36,174 bases of DNA from positions 1 through 36,174 of the forward strand of contig RFHU01000398.1 of NCBI GenBank assembly GCA_003695705.1. Reading direction: 5' to 3'. The notes beneath the pieces were generated by a model. It saw only the letters and a list, made by a program, of their open reading frames with translations. It did not search any database and was not told the DNA's origin. The position numbers and the translations under genes are program-made. This DNA is from Planctomycetota bacterium. Lineage in GTDB: Bacteria; Planctomycetota; J058. Shown one piece after another: positions 9,996 to 20,206 of the stretch (the stretch's first letter is position 1; each line of letters begins with the position of its first letter).

Positions 9996-12900
9996 GTGAC
10001 CGCGAGGACGAGCTGGCCCTGGATCGCGCAGATCGCGCGCGAGCTCGAGCTGCACAGCGAACACACCATTCGAGCGGCGCTCCGCTCCCAGTCGCAAGAC
10101 CCCCGCCAGCCCATCGACTCCTTCCTCCCCTTCGGACAGGCTGCCCGCGAGAGCGTGGTGGACTACCTCGAACAAGACCGCGCGGGCTTCGCCGCGCGCC
10201 TCGCCGACGAGGCCTACGCCCGCTGGGTCCAATCCGAGGGCCTCGTCTCCACCGAGCGCCTCGAGGCCGCGCGCGCCCGCCAGGAGAAGAACGAGGGCGC
10301 TCGCCTCTGGGAGCTCTTCGACGGCGAGCCGCCCGCCGTCCCCAGCGAAGAGCTGGCCGAACTCGGCTGCCCCATCTGCCGCATCTCCCTCTCCCTGCCC
10401 GCCGACCTGCTCCCCTACGTCCCCACCTGCCCCGGTTGCGGCGTGCTGCGCGAGCCGGCGCCGGGCGAGACCGCGGGCGCGGCGCCGCCCACTTCGCCGG
10501 TGGAGGCCCAGCTCCGCCTGGCCGACGAAGCCTTCGCGCGCTGGGCCATCCAAGCCCGCAGCTTGGAGCCCCAGCGGGTCGCCGCGGCGCGCGAGCGTTC
10601 CGGAGTGCTCGCCCTGTTCGAAGCCCTGGTGCAAGACGGCGCCCTCAGCGCGGACGACGCCGTGGTCGCCCTCCGCTGCGAGCGTCTGCTCCGCTGTCAG
10701 GGTTGCGGGACCGGCTACCAACTGGGCGAGGCCCTGATCCCTCAGCTCGAGGCCCTCCCCTGCCCTCTCTGCCGAGGGCGGGTGGACCTCGACGAGGGGG
10801 CCGCACCGCTGAGCGAAGACCAAGCCCTCGACCCGACCCAGTCCTTCCGTCGCCTTGGGCCCTACCGCCTGCTGCGCCGGATCGGCGGTGGCGGCATGGG
10901 CGAGGTCTACCTGGCCGAGGACCCGCGCGGCGCGCGGGTCGCGCTCAAGACCCTCGGCGTCGCCATGCGCGACGAAGACGCCGTGCGACGCTTCGAGCGC
11001 GAGGGGCTCCTCCTCTCGCGCGTGCGACACCCCAACGTGGTGGGCCTCCTGGGCGCCGGGGTCGACGCCCGCAGCAATCAGCCCTGGATCGCGCTGGAGC
11101 TCGTCGAAGGCCGCGATCTGGCGGCGATCCTCGCCGACCGGCCCGGCGACCGGCTGACCCTCGAGGAGACGGTCTTCGTCATCGAGCGCCTCAGCCGCGC
11201 CCTCGTGCATTGCCATGCCAAGGGCGTCCTCCACCGCGACATCAAGCCCGAGAACGTGCTCGTCTCCGCCAACGGCGAGGTCCGCCTGAGCGACTTCGGC
11301 ATCGCCCTCTCCGCCGACGCCTCGGCCCGCCTCACCGCCAAGGGCGACCTCCTCGGCACCCCCGCCTACCTCCCCCCCGAAGTCCTCGAACGTGGCGAGT
11401 GGAGCGAGAAGGCCGATGTCTATGCGCTGGGAATCCTCGCCTACCGCGCGCTCTCCGGACGACCGCCCCACGCGGCCGATGCGCCGCAGGAACTCCTCGA
11501 GGCGAAGCGGAGGGCCGACGCGCCTCGCCTTCGCGACGAAGTCCCCGAAATCCCCGCGCCCTTCTCCGAGCTCGTGGCTCGGCTCTGCGATCCCGACCCC
11601 GAGCGCAGGCCGACCGCAGCCGAATTCGGGATCGCCCTCAGCGAAGTGTGCCAGGACACCACGCGCCCCGCCGCCCTCCGCCGCCTCTGGAAGGAGGCGG
11701 CCCGTGGCGGCCGGGACCACTCCACCGCGCCGGCCTCCGACGTGGGCACCACCACCGACCTGGTCCCGGGACAGCGCTTCCACCACTACCGCATCGAGGA
11801 AGAAATCGGACGCGGCGGCATGGGGGTGGTCTACCGAGCAACGCATCTGGGGCTGAAGAAGCAGGTCGCGCTGAAGGTGCTCGTGGGGGGTGCGCTGGCC
11901 AGCGACGAGGAGCGGCGCCGGTTTTTGCGCGAGGCCGAGGCCGCCGGGGCGCTGCAGCACCCCAACATCGTCCCGATCCTCGACGCCGGCGAACACGAGG
12001 GGCATTACTTCCTCACCATGGAGTTCGTCGAGGGGATCCCCCTCGGCGACTACGCAGCCAGCCTGGCGAGCCTCGAGGACGCCCTGCGCCTGTTCTGCGT
12101 CATCTGCGACGCGGTCCACCACGCGCATTCGCGCGGCATCATTCACCGCGACCTCAAACCGGAGAACATCCTCGTCGAGCGGGACGGACGACCGCGCGTC
12201 TTGGACTTCGGCATCGCCAAGCGCATCGACGAGCAAGAGGAGTCCCGGGGCGCGGCGCTGACCACCGAGGGCGACATCCTGGGAACGCTCCGCTACATGC
12301 CCCCGGAGCAGGCCGCCGGGCAGATCCACGACGTGGACGTCCGCTCCGACGTCTACGCCCTGGGCTCCATCCTCTACGAGCTCGCCTGCGGCGTCACCCC
12401 CTTCTCGGGCAGCATGCGAGAGATCCTCCATCAGCTCCACTTCGTCGACGCCCGTCCCCCCTCGGTCAACAAGGACGACGTTCCCTGGGAGCTGGACGCC
12501 ATCTGCCTCAAGGCCCTCGAAAAGGACCGAGACCTCCGCTACCAGTCCGCCCTGGAGCTCAAGCAAGACGTAGAGCGCTTCCTCGCCGCCGAGCCCATCC
12601 GCGCGCGGCCGGTGACCCCCTGGTATCGGCTCCGCAAGTGGGCGGCCCGCAACCGCCGGCAGGCGGCGGCCATCGGCGCGAGCGCAGGGATCGTGGTCAC
12701 CGCACTCGCCGTCAGCATCTACCTGACGGTCAAGACCGAGCTCGACCGCCGCGCCCACATGCTCGACTCCACCGCGCGCGCCTGGAACCTCTTCGCCATG
12801 CACGACTTCCAGGGCGCCGCCGATGAATTCCGCAGCGCGCGCCAGGCTGCCCGCGCGGACGACGTGCTCCCCTTGCCCGCGGCGGTCGTGGAGCACATGC

Positions 12901-14480
12901 CCGCGGAAATTCGCGCCGCCTTCGGCCCCGACGAACGCCGACGACCGCGCTTGACCAGCGACCGCCTCGACCAGTGGGCGCGCCTCGCCAGCGCCCGCGC
13001 GAGCCGCGACAAGGCGAGCCAACTCGTGGGGCAAGCGCGGGCGGCCTACGAGGCGGGGAAGATCGAAGAAGCCTGCCGCATCTTGGAACTCGGGCTCTCG
13101 GTGGATCCCGAGCACCGCGCGCTGCACCAGCTGGCCCGCAAGGCGAGCCACGACATGGTCCAGGTGGCGCGGCGCTGGCTCGAGGCGGCCCACGCGGCCA
13201 CGAGCCGCTCCGAGCGCCGTCCCGCCGTGGAACGCGCGCGCCTCGCCGCGGAGCAGGCCCAGCGACTGGACCAGAACAGCCGCGAGGCCCTGGACGTCGT
13301 CTTCGCCACCGCAGCAGAGATCGGCAAGCTGGACGAGCTCGACGAGGCCGCCGCGGCCCGTCAGCGGAACATCGCCACCGCCATCGACCTCGTCGCCCAG
13401 GGCGAGGCGCTGCTCCGCGCCGGCAAGCTCCTGGACGCGCGGCGCGCCTTCGACCAGGCCCTCGCCTTCGACGGCAGTTCGGACGCTGCCAAGAAGGGGC
13501 TGGTACTCGTCGAACGCGCGGAGGAGAAACGCCGTCAGGAAGAGGCGCGCCGCCAGACCCAGGCCCGCGTCGCGCGCCTCGTCGAGCAAGGGCGCGAAGC
13601 CTTGGGCAAGGGAGACCTACGCGTCGCACGCACGCACTTCGTGCAAGCCCTCGCCTTCGACGGAGCGAGCGAGGAGGCCCGGCAAGGTCTGGTCGAAGTC
13701 GACCGCATCGAGCAGAACCGCGCCCAGCACGAGGAGCTCCTTCGCAAGCAGCGACTGTGCGCCACCCTGGTGGCCGAAGCCCTCAAGCGCTTCGAAGAGG
13801 CACGGGTCCTCTTCCGCCAGGGGGACCTGGACGAAAACGTGCGCGAGCGCTACTTCGTCGCCCTCGAAACCCTGCAGCGCGCGCTGTTCGTGGTCCCCGA
13901 AGACCCCGAGGCCTTGCGGATCCTCGCCCAGATCGGCCGCGAATTCGCCGCCGTGCTCGTGGACCAGGGGCACGTGGAGTTGAGCCGCTTCATCCTCCGC
14001 CTCGCCCGGGTGGACCCCAATGCCGCCGACGAGGTCGAGTTGCCGCACGATCCCCACCTGAGCGTGATCGAGCGCGACCGGGTCAACATTCGCCATGCCT
14101 TCGGCGGCGGGGTCGTTCGCTTCGAGCCGACGCACGCCTTCGACGCGCTGCGCGCTACGCTGCGCGAGAGCGGCCGCTTCCGCGTCGAGGTCGGCATCCG
14201 CTGCGAGGTCCGGCGGCGGCCGCGCTCCCACCCGCAGATCTTCCTGCGCGGCTTCGAGATCCGCATCGAAGACAAACGAACCCACACCATCCTCCCCGCC
14301 GTCTTCATCCCCGTGGACAGCGACGACTGCGAGCGCGCCGTGCAAATCGACGGGCAAGGGCGTCGCCTGGTCCGCAACCTGGAGAAGATTGCCCACTTCG
14401 ACCTAGCGCGCTACGTCGACCGCGTGCGGTCCGTGGTCGAAGAGTCCCTCGCGGAACGGGCCAAGGACGCAAGCAAGTAG
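9996..14480 (+). CDS. Tandem Ser/Thr protein kinase with zinc ribbons and C-terminal repeat region
   Basis: The 1494-residue protein has two complete Hanks-type kinase domains in one chain. The N-terminal ~285 residues hold two zinc ribbons (C125/C128-C145/C148 and C234/C237-C256/C259). Kinase 1 (~290-555) has [10 protein letters not shown]318, HRD at 413-415 and DFG at 433. Kinase 2 (~598-865) has [10 protein letters not shown]627, HRD at 717-719 and DFG at 737. Both look active. One transmembrane helix follows at about 890-912. The last ~580 residues are alpha-helical and TPR-like, with a visible duplicated ~60-residue unit containing QALAFDG twice, ending in a small domain of mixed strands. 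By family topology the kinases are cytoplasmic and the C-terminus is beyond the membrane, so it may act as a sensor. Start is a GTG; an ATG just upstream runs into a stop. Confidence 0.93.
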   Translation: MTARTSWPWIAQIARELELHSEHTIRAALRSQSQDPRQPIDSFLPFGQAARESVVDYLEQDRAGFAARLADEAYARWVQSEGLVSTERLEAARARQEKNEGARLWELFDGEPPAVPSEELAELGCPICRISLSLPADLLPYVPTCPGCGVLREPAPGETAGAAPPTSPVEAQLRLADEAFARWAIQARSLEPQRVAAARERSGVLALFEALVQDGALSADDAVVALRCERLLRCQGCGTGYQLGEALIPQLEALPCPLCRGRVDLDEGAAPLSEDQALDPTQSFRRLGPYRLLRRIGGGGMGEVYLAEDPRGARVALKTLGVAMRDEDAVRRFEREGLLLSRVRHPNVVGLLGAGVDARSNQPWIALELVEGRDLAAILADRPGDRLTLEETVFVIERLSRALVHCHAKGVLHRDIKPENVLVSANGEVRLSDFGIALSADASARLTAKGDLLGTPAYLPPEVLERGEWSEKADVYALGILAYRALSGRPPHAADAPQELLEAKRRADAPRLRDEVPEIPAPFSELVARLCDPDPERRPTAAEFGIALSEVCQDTTRPAALRRLWKEAARGGRDHSTAPASDVGTTTDLVPGQRFHHYRIEEEIGRGGMGVVYRATHLGLKKQVALKVLVGGALASDEERRRFLREAEAAGALQHPNIVPILDAGEHEGHYFLTMEFVEGIPLGDYAASLASLEDALRLFCVICDAVHHAHSRGIIHRDLKPENILVERDGRPRVLDFGIAKRIDEQEESRGAALTTEGDILGTLRYMPPEQAAGQIHDVDVRSDVYALGSILYELACGVTPFSGSMREILHQLHFVDARPPSVNKDDVPWELDAICLKALEKDRDLRYQSALELKQDVERFLAAEPIRARPVTPWYRLRKWAARNRRQAAAIGASAGIVVTALAVSIYLTVKTELDRRAHMLDSTARAWNLFAMHDFQGAADEFRSARQAARADDVLPLPAAVVEHMPAEIRAAFGPDERRRPRLTSDRLDQWARLASARASRDKASQLVGQARAAYEAGKIEEACRILELGLSVDPEHRALHQLARKASHDMVQVARRWLEAAHAATSRSERRPAVERARLAAEQAQRLDQNSREALDVVFATAAEIGKLDELDEAAAARQRNIATAIDLVAQGEALLRAGKLLDARRAFDQALAFDGSSDAAKKGLVLVERAEEKRRQEEARRQTQARVARLVEQGREALGKGDLRVARTHFVQALAFDGASEEARQGLVEVDRIEQNRAQHEELLRKQRLCATLVAEALKRFEEARVLFRQGDLDENVRERYFVALETLQRALFVVPEDPEALRILAQIGREFAAVLVDQGHVELSRFILRLARVDPNAADEVELPHDPHLSVIERDRVNIRHAFGGGVVRFEPTHAFDALRATLRESGRFRVEVGIRCEVRRRPRSHPQIFLRGFEIRIEDKRTHTILPAVFIPVDSDDCERAVQIDGQGRRLVRNLEKIAHFDLARYVDRVRSVVEESLAERAKDASK

Positions 14481-14521
14481 CCCGCGCCGCACCGCTAGGC
14501 CACCTCCCGGTCGAGATCGCC

Positions 14522-14549
14522 TTGATGTCCTCCGTCCCCTCGGGATAAT
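14522..14549 (+). promoter_or_regulatory. Sigma-70-type promoter for lipoprotein gene
   Basis: TTGATG (14522-14527) and GATAAT (14544-14549) are 16 bases apart, one of the closest matches to a housekeeping promoter in the window. The expected start near 14556 gives a ~100-base leader for the gene at 14660. Confidence 0.5.
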
Positions 14550-14659
14550 CCCGATCCCACCCAAGAACCAATCCCTGAGCCGAGGGCAACCGCGGACGCA
14601 CACCGCACGGCGCGGCGCAGCGATCCCCACTTCGGCCTCAGGCTTACGAAAGGCGTCCC

Positions 14660-15349
14660 ATGATTCCTCGACTCCGTACCTTCGTGGTCGGCCTCGCCCT
14701 CCTCGGCCTCGGCACCGGCTGCCAGCTCCTCCAACCCAAGCAGAAAGGCGACCAAGGCGGCGGCTCCTCCTCCGCCCAGGGCGGCGGTGCCGCGCAGGCC
14801 ATGGTCGACAGCATGAAGTCCACCGAGACCCAGTACCTCCTCGCCCTCCCGCCGGGTGCAAAGGTGGGCGTGTGGTGGGAGACCACCGCCGGCGGCGCCA
14901 AGTCGAAGTACGCCGTCGTCGGGGAACAGGAGGGCAAGCTCATCGTCGAGCAGGCCATGGACGTGGGCGGCTCGACCATCATCAACGCGTGGCTGGTCGA
15001 CCCCACCATCGACCCCACGGGCATGCCGAGCGAGGGCGAGCCCATGCCGGCCAACGTCGTCAAGGCCTGGATCGGCGTGCCGGGCAAGCCCGGAGAGGAG
15101 CGACCGGTGATGAAGCCGCCCGTCTACAAGAAGACCGGCGGCGGCTCGGGCGGCCAGGCCGAGCAGGGCGACGAACGCGTCGAGCTCGCGGGCAAGACCT
15201 GGGACGCGCACTGGACCCAGACCGCCCACGGCAAGACCTGGATGGCCAAGGGCAGCGCCTTCGCCCTCAAGACCACCGACGCTTCGGGCAAGACCCTGTT
15301 CGAGCTCACCGGCTGGGGCGAGGACGCCAAGCCGCAGCTCGCCTGGTAG
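14660..15349 (+). CDS. Lipoprotein, function unknown
   Basis: The 229-residue product begins with a lipoprotein signal ending LGLGTGC, so Cys21 would be lipidated, followed by a Gly/Ser/Gln-rich low-complexity linker. The mature part has short strand-like segments (GVWWETT, SKYAVVGEQEGKLIVEQ and the C-terminal KTLFELTGWGEDAKPQLAW). I do not recognise a family. It is well supported as a gene by its own promoter, by GAAAGG before the ATG and by a normal signal peptide. It follows the kinase gene by 179 bases but is likely transcribed on its own. Confidence 0.75.
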   Translation: MIPRLRTFVVGLALLGLGTGCQLLQPKQKGDQGGGSSSAQGGGAAQAMVDSMKSTETQYLLALPPGAKVGVWWETTAGGAKSKYAVVGEQEGKLIVEQAMDVGGSTIINAWLVDPTIDPTGMPSEGEPMPANVVKAWIGVPGKPGEERPVMKPPVYKKTGGGSGGQAEQGDERVELAGKTWDAHWTQTAHGKTWMAKGSAFALKTTDASGKTLFELTGWGEDAKPQLAW

Positions 15350-15373
15350 CCCGCGTCGCGAGAAGCAACGGAC

Positions 15374-15407
15374 GGGCGCAGCGGGTGATCTGCCGCGCGC
15401 TGCGCCC
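15374..15407. terminator. Perfect inverted repeat in convergent gap
   Basis: GGGCGCAGCG (15374-15383) and CGCTGCGCCC (15398-15407) form a 10-bp stem with a 14-base loop, between the convergent lipoprotein and kdsB genes. Confidence 0.45.
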
Positions 15408-15427
15408 GCCCCGGCGATCCCCTCCGC

Positions 15428-15461
15428 GCGCCCCGCAGGGCCTCACGGCCTGGCGGGGCGC
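15428..15461. terminator. Second hairpin in the lipoprotein/kdsB convergent gap
   Basis: Positions 15428-15442 pair with 15447-15461 (9 bp plus 4 bp around a 2-base mismatch, loop TCAC). It ends 6 bases from the kdsB stop, so it probably serves kdsB while 15374-15407 serves the lipoprotein gene. Confidence 0.45.
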
Positions 15462-15467
15462 GTCGCT

Positions 15468-16226
15468 TCATGGGGCGCGCGGCCCCTCCGCTGCGCGCAG
15501 CCGGGCCAGGAAGGCGTCGTAGTCCTCGCGGGTGTCGATCCCGCGGGCCCCGCCCCCCGAAACGACGACCACCCGCACGGCGTGGCCGTAGTGGAGGGCG
15601 CGCAGTTGCTCGAGCCGCTCGCAGCGCTCGAGCGGCGCGGGGGCGAGCCCGCAGAAGCGCTGCAGGAAGTCGGGGCGGTAGGCGTAGACGCCGAGGTGCC
15701 GGTAGGGGCCGGCGGGATCGCCTCCGCCGGGGGCTGCGCCGTGGGGAATGGGCGCGCGCGAGAAGAGGAGGGCGCGCCCCCCCGCGTCGAGGACGAGCTT
15801 GACGACTTGCGGCCGCGCGAGGTCGTCGGGGTCGGTGAGGCGCTCGGCGAGTGTGCCCATGGGCTCTTCTCCGGAGGCCATGGCCTCGACGAGCCGATCG
15901 AGGTGCGCCGGATCGATCTCCGGCTCGTCGCCCTGGACGTTGAGCACCAAGGGCTCGTCGCCGCCGACGAGCCGCGCCGCCTCGGCCACGCGGTCGGTGC
16001 CGCTCGGATGGTCCTCCCGGGTGAGGACGGCCTCTGCCCCAAAGGAGCGCGCGGCGGCGAGGAGCTCCTCTCCGTCGACGGCGATGACGACGCGCGCCAC
16101 CCGCCGCGCGCTGCGAACGCGTTCGTAGACGTGCTGCAAGAGCGGCTTGCCGCTCTCGGCGAGGAGCAGCTTGCGCGGGAGCCTCGTCGAAGCGAGGCGC
16201 GCGGGGACGACCGCCAGGGCCTTCAT
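15468..16226 (-). CDS. kdsB: 3-deoxy-manno-octulosonate cytidylyltransferase
   Basis: KdsB activates Kdo with CTP to CMP-Kdo, the donor for the inner core of lipopolysaccharide. The 252-residue product has the usual length and motifs: VVPARLASTRLPRK, LTREDHPSGTDR, LNVQGDEPEID, LFSRAPIPH, HLGVYAYRPDFL and LEQLRALHYG. ATG at 16224-16226 is chosen over a TTG six codons upstream because it gives the conserved N-terminus. It is the main evidence in this window for an LPS-type outer membrane. It stands alone; no other Kdo genes are adjacent. PyrG elsewhere in the window makes the CTP it uses, but no co-regulation is implied. Confidence 0.95.
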   Translation of the reverse strand: MKALAVVPARLASTRLPRKLLLAESGKPLLQHVYERVRSARRVARVVIAVDGEELLAAARSFGAEAVLTREDHPSGTDRVAEAARLVGGDEPLVLNVQGDEPEIDPAHLDRLVEAMASGEEPMGTLAERLTDPDDLARPQVVKLVLDAGGRALLFSRAPIPHGAAPGGGDPAGPYRHLGVYAYRPDFLQRFCGLAPAPLERCERLEQLRALHYGHAVRVVVVSGGGARGIDTREDYDAFLARLRAAEGPRAP

Positions 16227-16327
16227 ATCCCGAGGGTCGGGCAAGGCCCCCGCCCCATCAAGACCGGGCGTGTCCCCTGCCGGCCTCGCGCCCCGCCCTC
16301 TCGCCGCCGAAGGAGTAAGCTGGGCCC

Positions 16328-19300
16328 ATGCGCTCCTCCTGGCTCTGCGGCCTGCCCATCGCGCTGGCCTGCTCGGTCCCCTCCCTCCTCGCAGCCCAAG
16401 ACGACGACCCCCTCGGCACCCTCTTCGGCGAGCGCCAAGGCGAAGACGAGGAGCAGGCCCTCCCCGAGGACCCCCTGGCCCGCGCGCGGGCGCTGTGGTC
16501 GCGCGGGCGTCTGTCCGAGGCCGAGGACGCCTTGCGGCGCCTCCTCGCCGCGGCCAAGGCGTCGCCGGCGACCGAAGAGCTCCTCGCGCGCCTCCTCCTC
16601 CGCACCGGGCGCCTCGCAGAGGCCGAGGCCCTGGCCCGGCGCCGAATCGAGCGCTCGCCGACCGATCCCGTGGGACACCTGGTTGCCGGGCGGGTCGCCG
16701 AGCTGCGCGGCGACCTCGCCGAAGCGCGCGCGCGCTACGAGGCGGCCACGACCTTGGCGGAGGGCGACGAGGAGAGCCCCCTCGCCCTCGAGTGCCCCCT
16801 GCGCCGCGCCGAGCTCGAGTGGGAAATCGACGCCGAGGTGGCCGAGCGGGTCCTCGCGCGGATCCTCCGCCTCTACCAGCGCCGCGACGAGCTCTCGGCG
16901 CGCGAGTTCGTGTGGGTCGCCCGCGCCTGCCGCCTGGCTGCCTACTTCCCGCGCCTCAAGGCCCGCTTCGCCCGGGGAATGCGGGAGTACGCCCGCAAGA
17001 TGCTCGACCAAGCGCTCGCCAGCGACCCGAGCCTGGCCACGGCCCACGTGGAGGCCGGCCTCTTGGCCCTCGACACCTACAACCTACCCTTGGCCAAGAA
17101 GAGCTTTCGGCGGGCACTGGAGCGCGACCCCAACGACCCGTCCGCGCGCGTGGGCCTGGCGCGCGCCCTCCTCTCCAGCTTCGGCCAAGACGGCGGCACC
17201 TTCGGCGACGCCGCCGCGAACCTGCAGAAGGCCCTCTCCGTGGACCCGGGCTACGCGCCAGCGCACGCGCTCCTCGCGGCCAAGGACGTTACCGACGGGG
17301 ACCTCGCGGGGGCCCTCGAGCGACTGTCCACCGGACTCCGCGAACGACCTGGCGACGTGGAGTTGCTCGCCGTGAAAGCCGCCATCCACCTGCTCCGCGG
17401 CGACGAGCACGCGTTCGAAGGGGTCGCGAAGGCCGTCCTCGCGACGCGCCCTCGTTGCGGTCGCTTCTACCTGGAGGTTGCCCGCCTGGTGGAGCTCAAG
17501 TTCCGCTACGCCGAGGCCCGCGACCTCGCGCGCCGCGCGCTGGCGGTCAACCCCGGCTACTTCCCAGCCCTGGCCGTGCTCGGCGTCAACCTCACCCGAA
17601 CCGGCGAGGAAGACGAAGGACGCCGCGTGCTTCGCAAGGCCTTCGACGAGGACCCCTACGACGTCTACGTCTTCAACCACCTCCAGCTCTGGGACCGCGT
17701 CGAGGAGCAGTACGAGGTCGTCGAGGCCCCCGGCTTCCTCTTGCGCGTCCACCGCGACGAGCTCCGGGTGACGCCGCACTACGCCCTCGAGCTGCTGGCG
17801 CGGGCGAAGGCGCGCTTCGAGAAGGAATACGGCCCGCTCCCCGAACGCGTGCTGGTCGAAATCTTCCCTCAGCACGCCGACTTCTCCGCCCGCAGCGTCG
17901 GCCTGCCGGGGATCCCCGCCCTGGGGGTGTGTTTCGGCAACGTGGTGACCGTCCTCTCCGCGCGCGAGAAGCGCGCCGTGGGAGCCCATTCCTGGGGGCG
18001 CACCCTCTGGCACGAGTTCGCCCACGTGGCCTCCCTCACCGCGACCCGCAACCGCATTTCGCGCTGGTTCAGCGAGGGGCTCTCGGTCTACGAGGAAGCG
18101 CGCGGTCACCCCACCTGGCGCCGCGAGTACGACGCGGAGATCATCACCCTGCTGCGCCGCGGGCTCCTCCTCCCCATCGCGCGCCTGGACGAAGGCTTCA
18201 CCAAACCCAAGTACCCCAGCCAGGTCATGATGTCCTACTACCAGGCCGGCATGACCTGCGAGTTCATCGCCGCCCGCTGGGGCAGCGGGAAGCTGCGCGA
18301 ACTCCTCGGCGCCTACCGCGCGGGCAAGGACACCGCCCAGGGGATCCGCGAAGTCTTCGGGATCGCCCCGGCGGCCTTCGACGCGCGCTTTCGCGCCTTC
18401 CTCGAGGAACGCTACGCGCACGTCGCCTGGCGCCCACCGCCCTCCCTCGACGAACGGCGCGCGCTCCTCGCGCAGGTCGAGCGAAGCCCCTGGGACGTTG
18501 CGGCCCGGGGCGCCCTGGCGCTCGCCTACGCCCTCCACGGCCAGCCCTCCGACGCCGAGGCCCACGCCGGGCTCGCCCTGCGCCACGCGGCCCTTGCCGC
18601 CGAAGAGTGGCCCCTCCTGGTGGAGCTCGAGGTGCCCTGGGCACTGCCCGGCGCGGAGGCCCTGCGCATCGCGCGCGCGGCCGCGGCTCGCGCGGGCGCA
18701 GCCGACGCGCACTTGGCCCTCTCCCTGGTCGCCCAGCGGCGCGGCAAGCTCGCCCGCGCGCTGCGTCGGGCCCGCCGCGCGCTGCGCCTGGGAACGCGCG
18801 ACCCCGTCCGCGCCCTCGAAGTCGTGGGCACCGTGCACCGGCTGCGCAAACGCTGGCGCGAGGCCATCGCGGCCTACGAGGCCGCGGCGAGGCTCAGCCC
18901 GCCGCGGGCAGACACCCACCGCTTCCTCCACGCCTGCCGCAAGGCCGCCGGCGACGAGGAGGGGGCAATGCAGGAACTGCGGGCGGTGTGCCTCCTCGAC
19001 TCGGACGACGCGAAGGCGCGCATGGACTACGCCGAGTGGGCCGCTGCCCGCGGCCGCTGGGCGGAGGTCGCCGAGGTACTCGACGACATCAACATGATCG
19101 ACCCCTTCCTGCCGCGGGCGCATCTGCTCTTGGCCGATGGCCTCCGCCGCACGGCCCTCGGCAAGGTCGACGCCCTCGAACGCGCCCTGCGCGAGTATTC
19201 CTTCGCCCTCGAGCTGAAGGTCGACTACCGCGCGGGGGCCCTCTTCGGACAGGCCGCCTGCCTGGAAGCGCTCGGCCGCGACCGAGCGCGCGCGATCGAG

Positions 19301-19402
19301 CTCGCGAAGGCAGCCCTCCGCGACGACCCCGAGCACGCCGAGGCCCGCGACCTGCTCGAACGCCTCGAAGCCCAGGCCCCCCACACGCCGGAGCGTCGCT
19401 GA
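16328..19402 (+). CDS. Exported TPR protein with peptidase-MA-like zinc protease domain
   Basis: The 1024-residue product has an N-terminal signal peptide (cleavage near ...SLLAAQ, residue ~23) and an Arg/Ala/Leu-rich TPR solenoid from about 45 to 450. A gluzincin-type peptidase domain follows at about 470-700. It carries H562-E-F-A-H566 and a third ligand E583 in WFSEGLSVYEE, with conserved MMSYYQAGMTCEFIA further on, as in peptidase MA family proteins. A second TPR region spans about 720-1010. The protein therefore probably acts in the periplasm or at the outer membrane, with TPRs presenting protein partners; its substrate is unknown. AAGGAG lies 12 bases before the ATG. It is divergent from kdsB with ~100 bases between. 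Confidence 0.88.
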   Translation: MRSSWLCGLPIALACSVPSLLAAQDDDPLGTLFGERQGEDEEQALPEDPLARARALWSRGRLSEAEDALRRLLAAAKASPATEELLARLLLRTGRLAEAEALARRRIERSPTDPVGHLVAGRVAELRGDLAEARARYEAATTLAEGDEESPLALECPLRRAELEWEIDAEVAERVLARILRLYQRRDELSAREFVWVARACRLAAYFPRLKARFARGMREYARKMLDQALASDPSLATAHVEAGLLALDTYNLPLAKKSFRRALERDPNDPSARVGLARALLSSFGQDGGTFGDAAANLQKALSVDPGYAPAHALLAAKDVTDGDLAGALERLSTGLRERPGDVELLAVKAAIHLLRGDEHAFEGVAKAVLATRPRCGRFYLEVARLVELKFRYAEARDLARRALAVNPGYFPALAVLGVNLTRTGEEDEGRRVLRKAFDEDPYDVYVFNHLQLWDRVEEQYEVVEAPGFLLRVHRDELRVTPHYALELLARAKARFEKEYGPLPERVLVEIFPQHADFSARSVGLPGIPALGVCFGNVVTVLSAREKRAVGAHSWGRTLWHEFAHVASLTATRNRISRWFSEGLSVYEEARGHPTWRREYDAEIITLLRRGLLLPIARLDEGFTKPKYPSQVMMSYYQAGMTCEFIAARWGSGKLRELLGAYRAGKDTAQGIREVFGIAPAAFDARFRAFLEERYAHVAWRPPPSLDERRALLAQVERSPWDVAARGALALAYALHGQPSDAEAHAGLALRHAALAAEEWPLLVELEVPWALPGAEALRIARAAAARAGAADAHLALSLVAQRRGKLARALRRARRALRLGTRDPVRALEVVGTVHRLRKRWREAIAAYEAAARLSPPRADTHRFLHACRKAAGDEEGAMQELRAVCLLDSDDAKARMDYAEWAAARGRWAEVAEVLDDINMIDPFLPRAHLLLADGLRRTALGKVDALERALREYSFALELKVDYRAGALFGQAACLEALGRDRARAIELAKAALRDDPEHAEARDLLERLEAQAPHTPERR

Positions 19403-19447
19403 GTCCGGGCCGCCACGCCGCGCCGGCCCTCTGGACCCGCTGCCCGC

Positions 19448-20206
19448 TCAGGCGTCGTCGAGCAGGCGCCGCACGCGAAGGTCGCGCACCCGCCCGTCGG
19501 GGCCGAAGACCACCGCGCGCTCCTCGACGACCTCGAGGCGCAGTTCGACCCAACCCGCGCGGAGCCCGTCCCACGCCCAAGGACGGGACCAGGCCCACGG
19601 CCGCAGGGAGGGGAGCGGCTCTCCGCAGGGCCCAGGGACGAAGGGGCCGGTGCCCGGACTCCAGCCCCAGCCCAGGGTCGGGTCTCGGACGTCGCCGCGC
19701 AGGATCTCCTCGCGGCGGCTGCGGTAGAGCCAGCGCTCGCCTCCGCCCCCCGAGAGAGGCTCCACGGTGAGCGGCCACCCCCAGGCCACCTCCACCTGGC
19801 GACGGGTCATTCCAACGCGGACCTGGCCGCGACGCACCGCCTCGCGGAGCACGGGGTCCCAGTCGCCGCCGTAGGCACGCACCTGTGCGTCCCGCAGAGC
19901 GTGCCCGACCGCCCGCCCCTCGTCCTCGCCGCCATCCCAGCGCGGGTGCAGCGCCTCGACCAGCCGAACCGCCCGCCGCGGCACCCAACCGCGCTGCCCC
20001 TCGAAGGGCAGGGCCAGCCGGTCCCCCACGACCCTCGGGCGACCGGCGAGGGGCTCGTGGTGGAAGCGCGGCAGGGTGGCGATCCGCAGCTCCCCCTCGG
20101 GGCCCGCGTAGAGCGGCGCCTCCTCGAGGGCCACGTAGTGAACGCGGTGGCAGGCGACCAACGGCAAGACCAAGGCCAGCAGGACGAACGAGCGCGCGCG
20201 GGCCAC
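19448..20206 (-). CDS. Lipoprotein with SH3-like and BamE/SmpA-like segments
   Basis: The 252-residue product starts at a GTG (20204-20206) with AGGAGG just upstream and has a lipobox PLVAC with Cys19. Residues ~28-85 (LYAGPEGELRIATLP through GWVPRRAVRLV) read like a bacterial SH3 domain. Around residue 128-150, RRGQVRVGMTRRQVEVAWG matches the I-xx-GMT-xx-QV-xxxxG pattern of the SmpA/OmlA/BamE fold. The C-terminal third is Trp/Arg/Pro-rich. BamE works in outer-membrane protein assembly, but this motif is also common in unrelated small lipoproteins, so no BAM function is claimed. It is convergent with the TPR/gluzincin gene. Confidence 0.75.
   Translation of the reverse strand: MARARSFVLLALVLPLVACHRVHYVALEEAPLYAGPEGELRIATLPRFHHEPLAGRPRVVGDRLALPFEGQRGWVPRRAVRLVEALHPRWDGGEDEGRAVGHALRDAQVRAYGGDWDPVLREAVRRGQVRVGMTRRQVEVAWGWPLTVEPLSGGGGERWLYRSRREEILRGDVRDPTLGWGWSPGTGPFVPGPCGEPLPSLRPWAWSRPWAWDGLRAGWVELRLEVVEERAVVFGPDGRVRDLRVRRLLDDA

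Noticed and set aside
9795-13589. A 1264-codon open frame on the minus strand, opposite the tandem kinase
   Set aside because: It is a GC-driven shadow of the kinase codons (Gly/Val/Glu/Ala-rich, no domain), and both pyrG and the kinase explain this DNA.
16147-19770. A 1207-codon plus-strand frame over the TPR/gluzincin gene in another frame
   Set aside because: It consists of Arg/Pro/Gly runs and runs across kdsB and the lipoprotein gene; it is a codon-bias artefact.
19448-20206. Assignment of the lipoprotein as BamE
   Set aside because: Only the short GMT-x-x-QV motif fits; the rest of the protein is longer and different, and no BAM gene is nearby.
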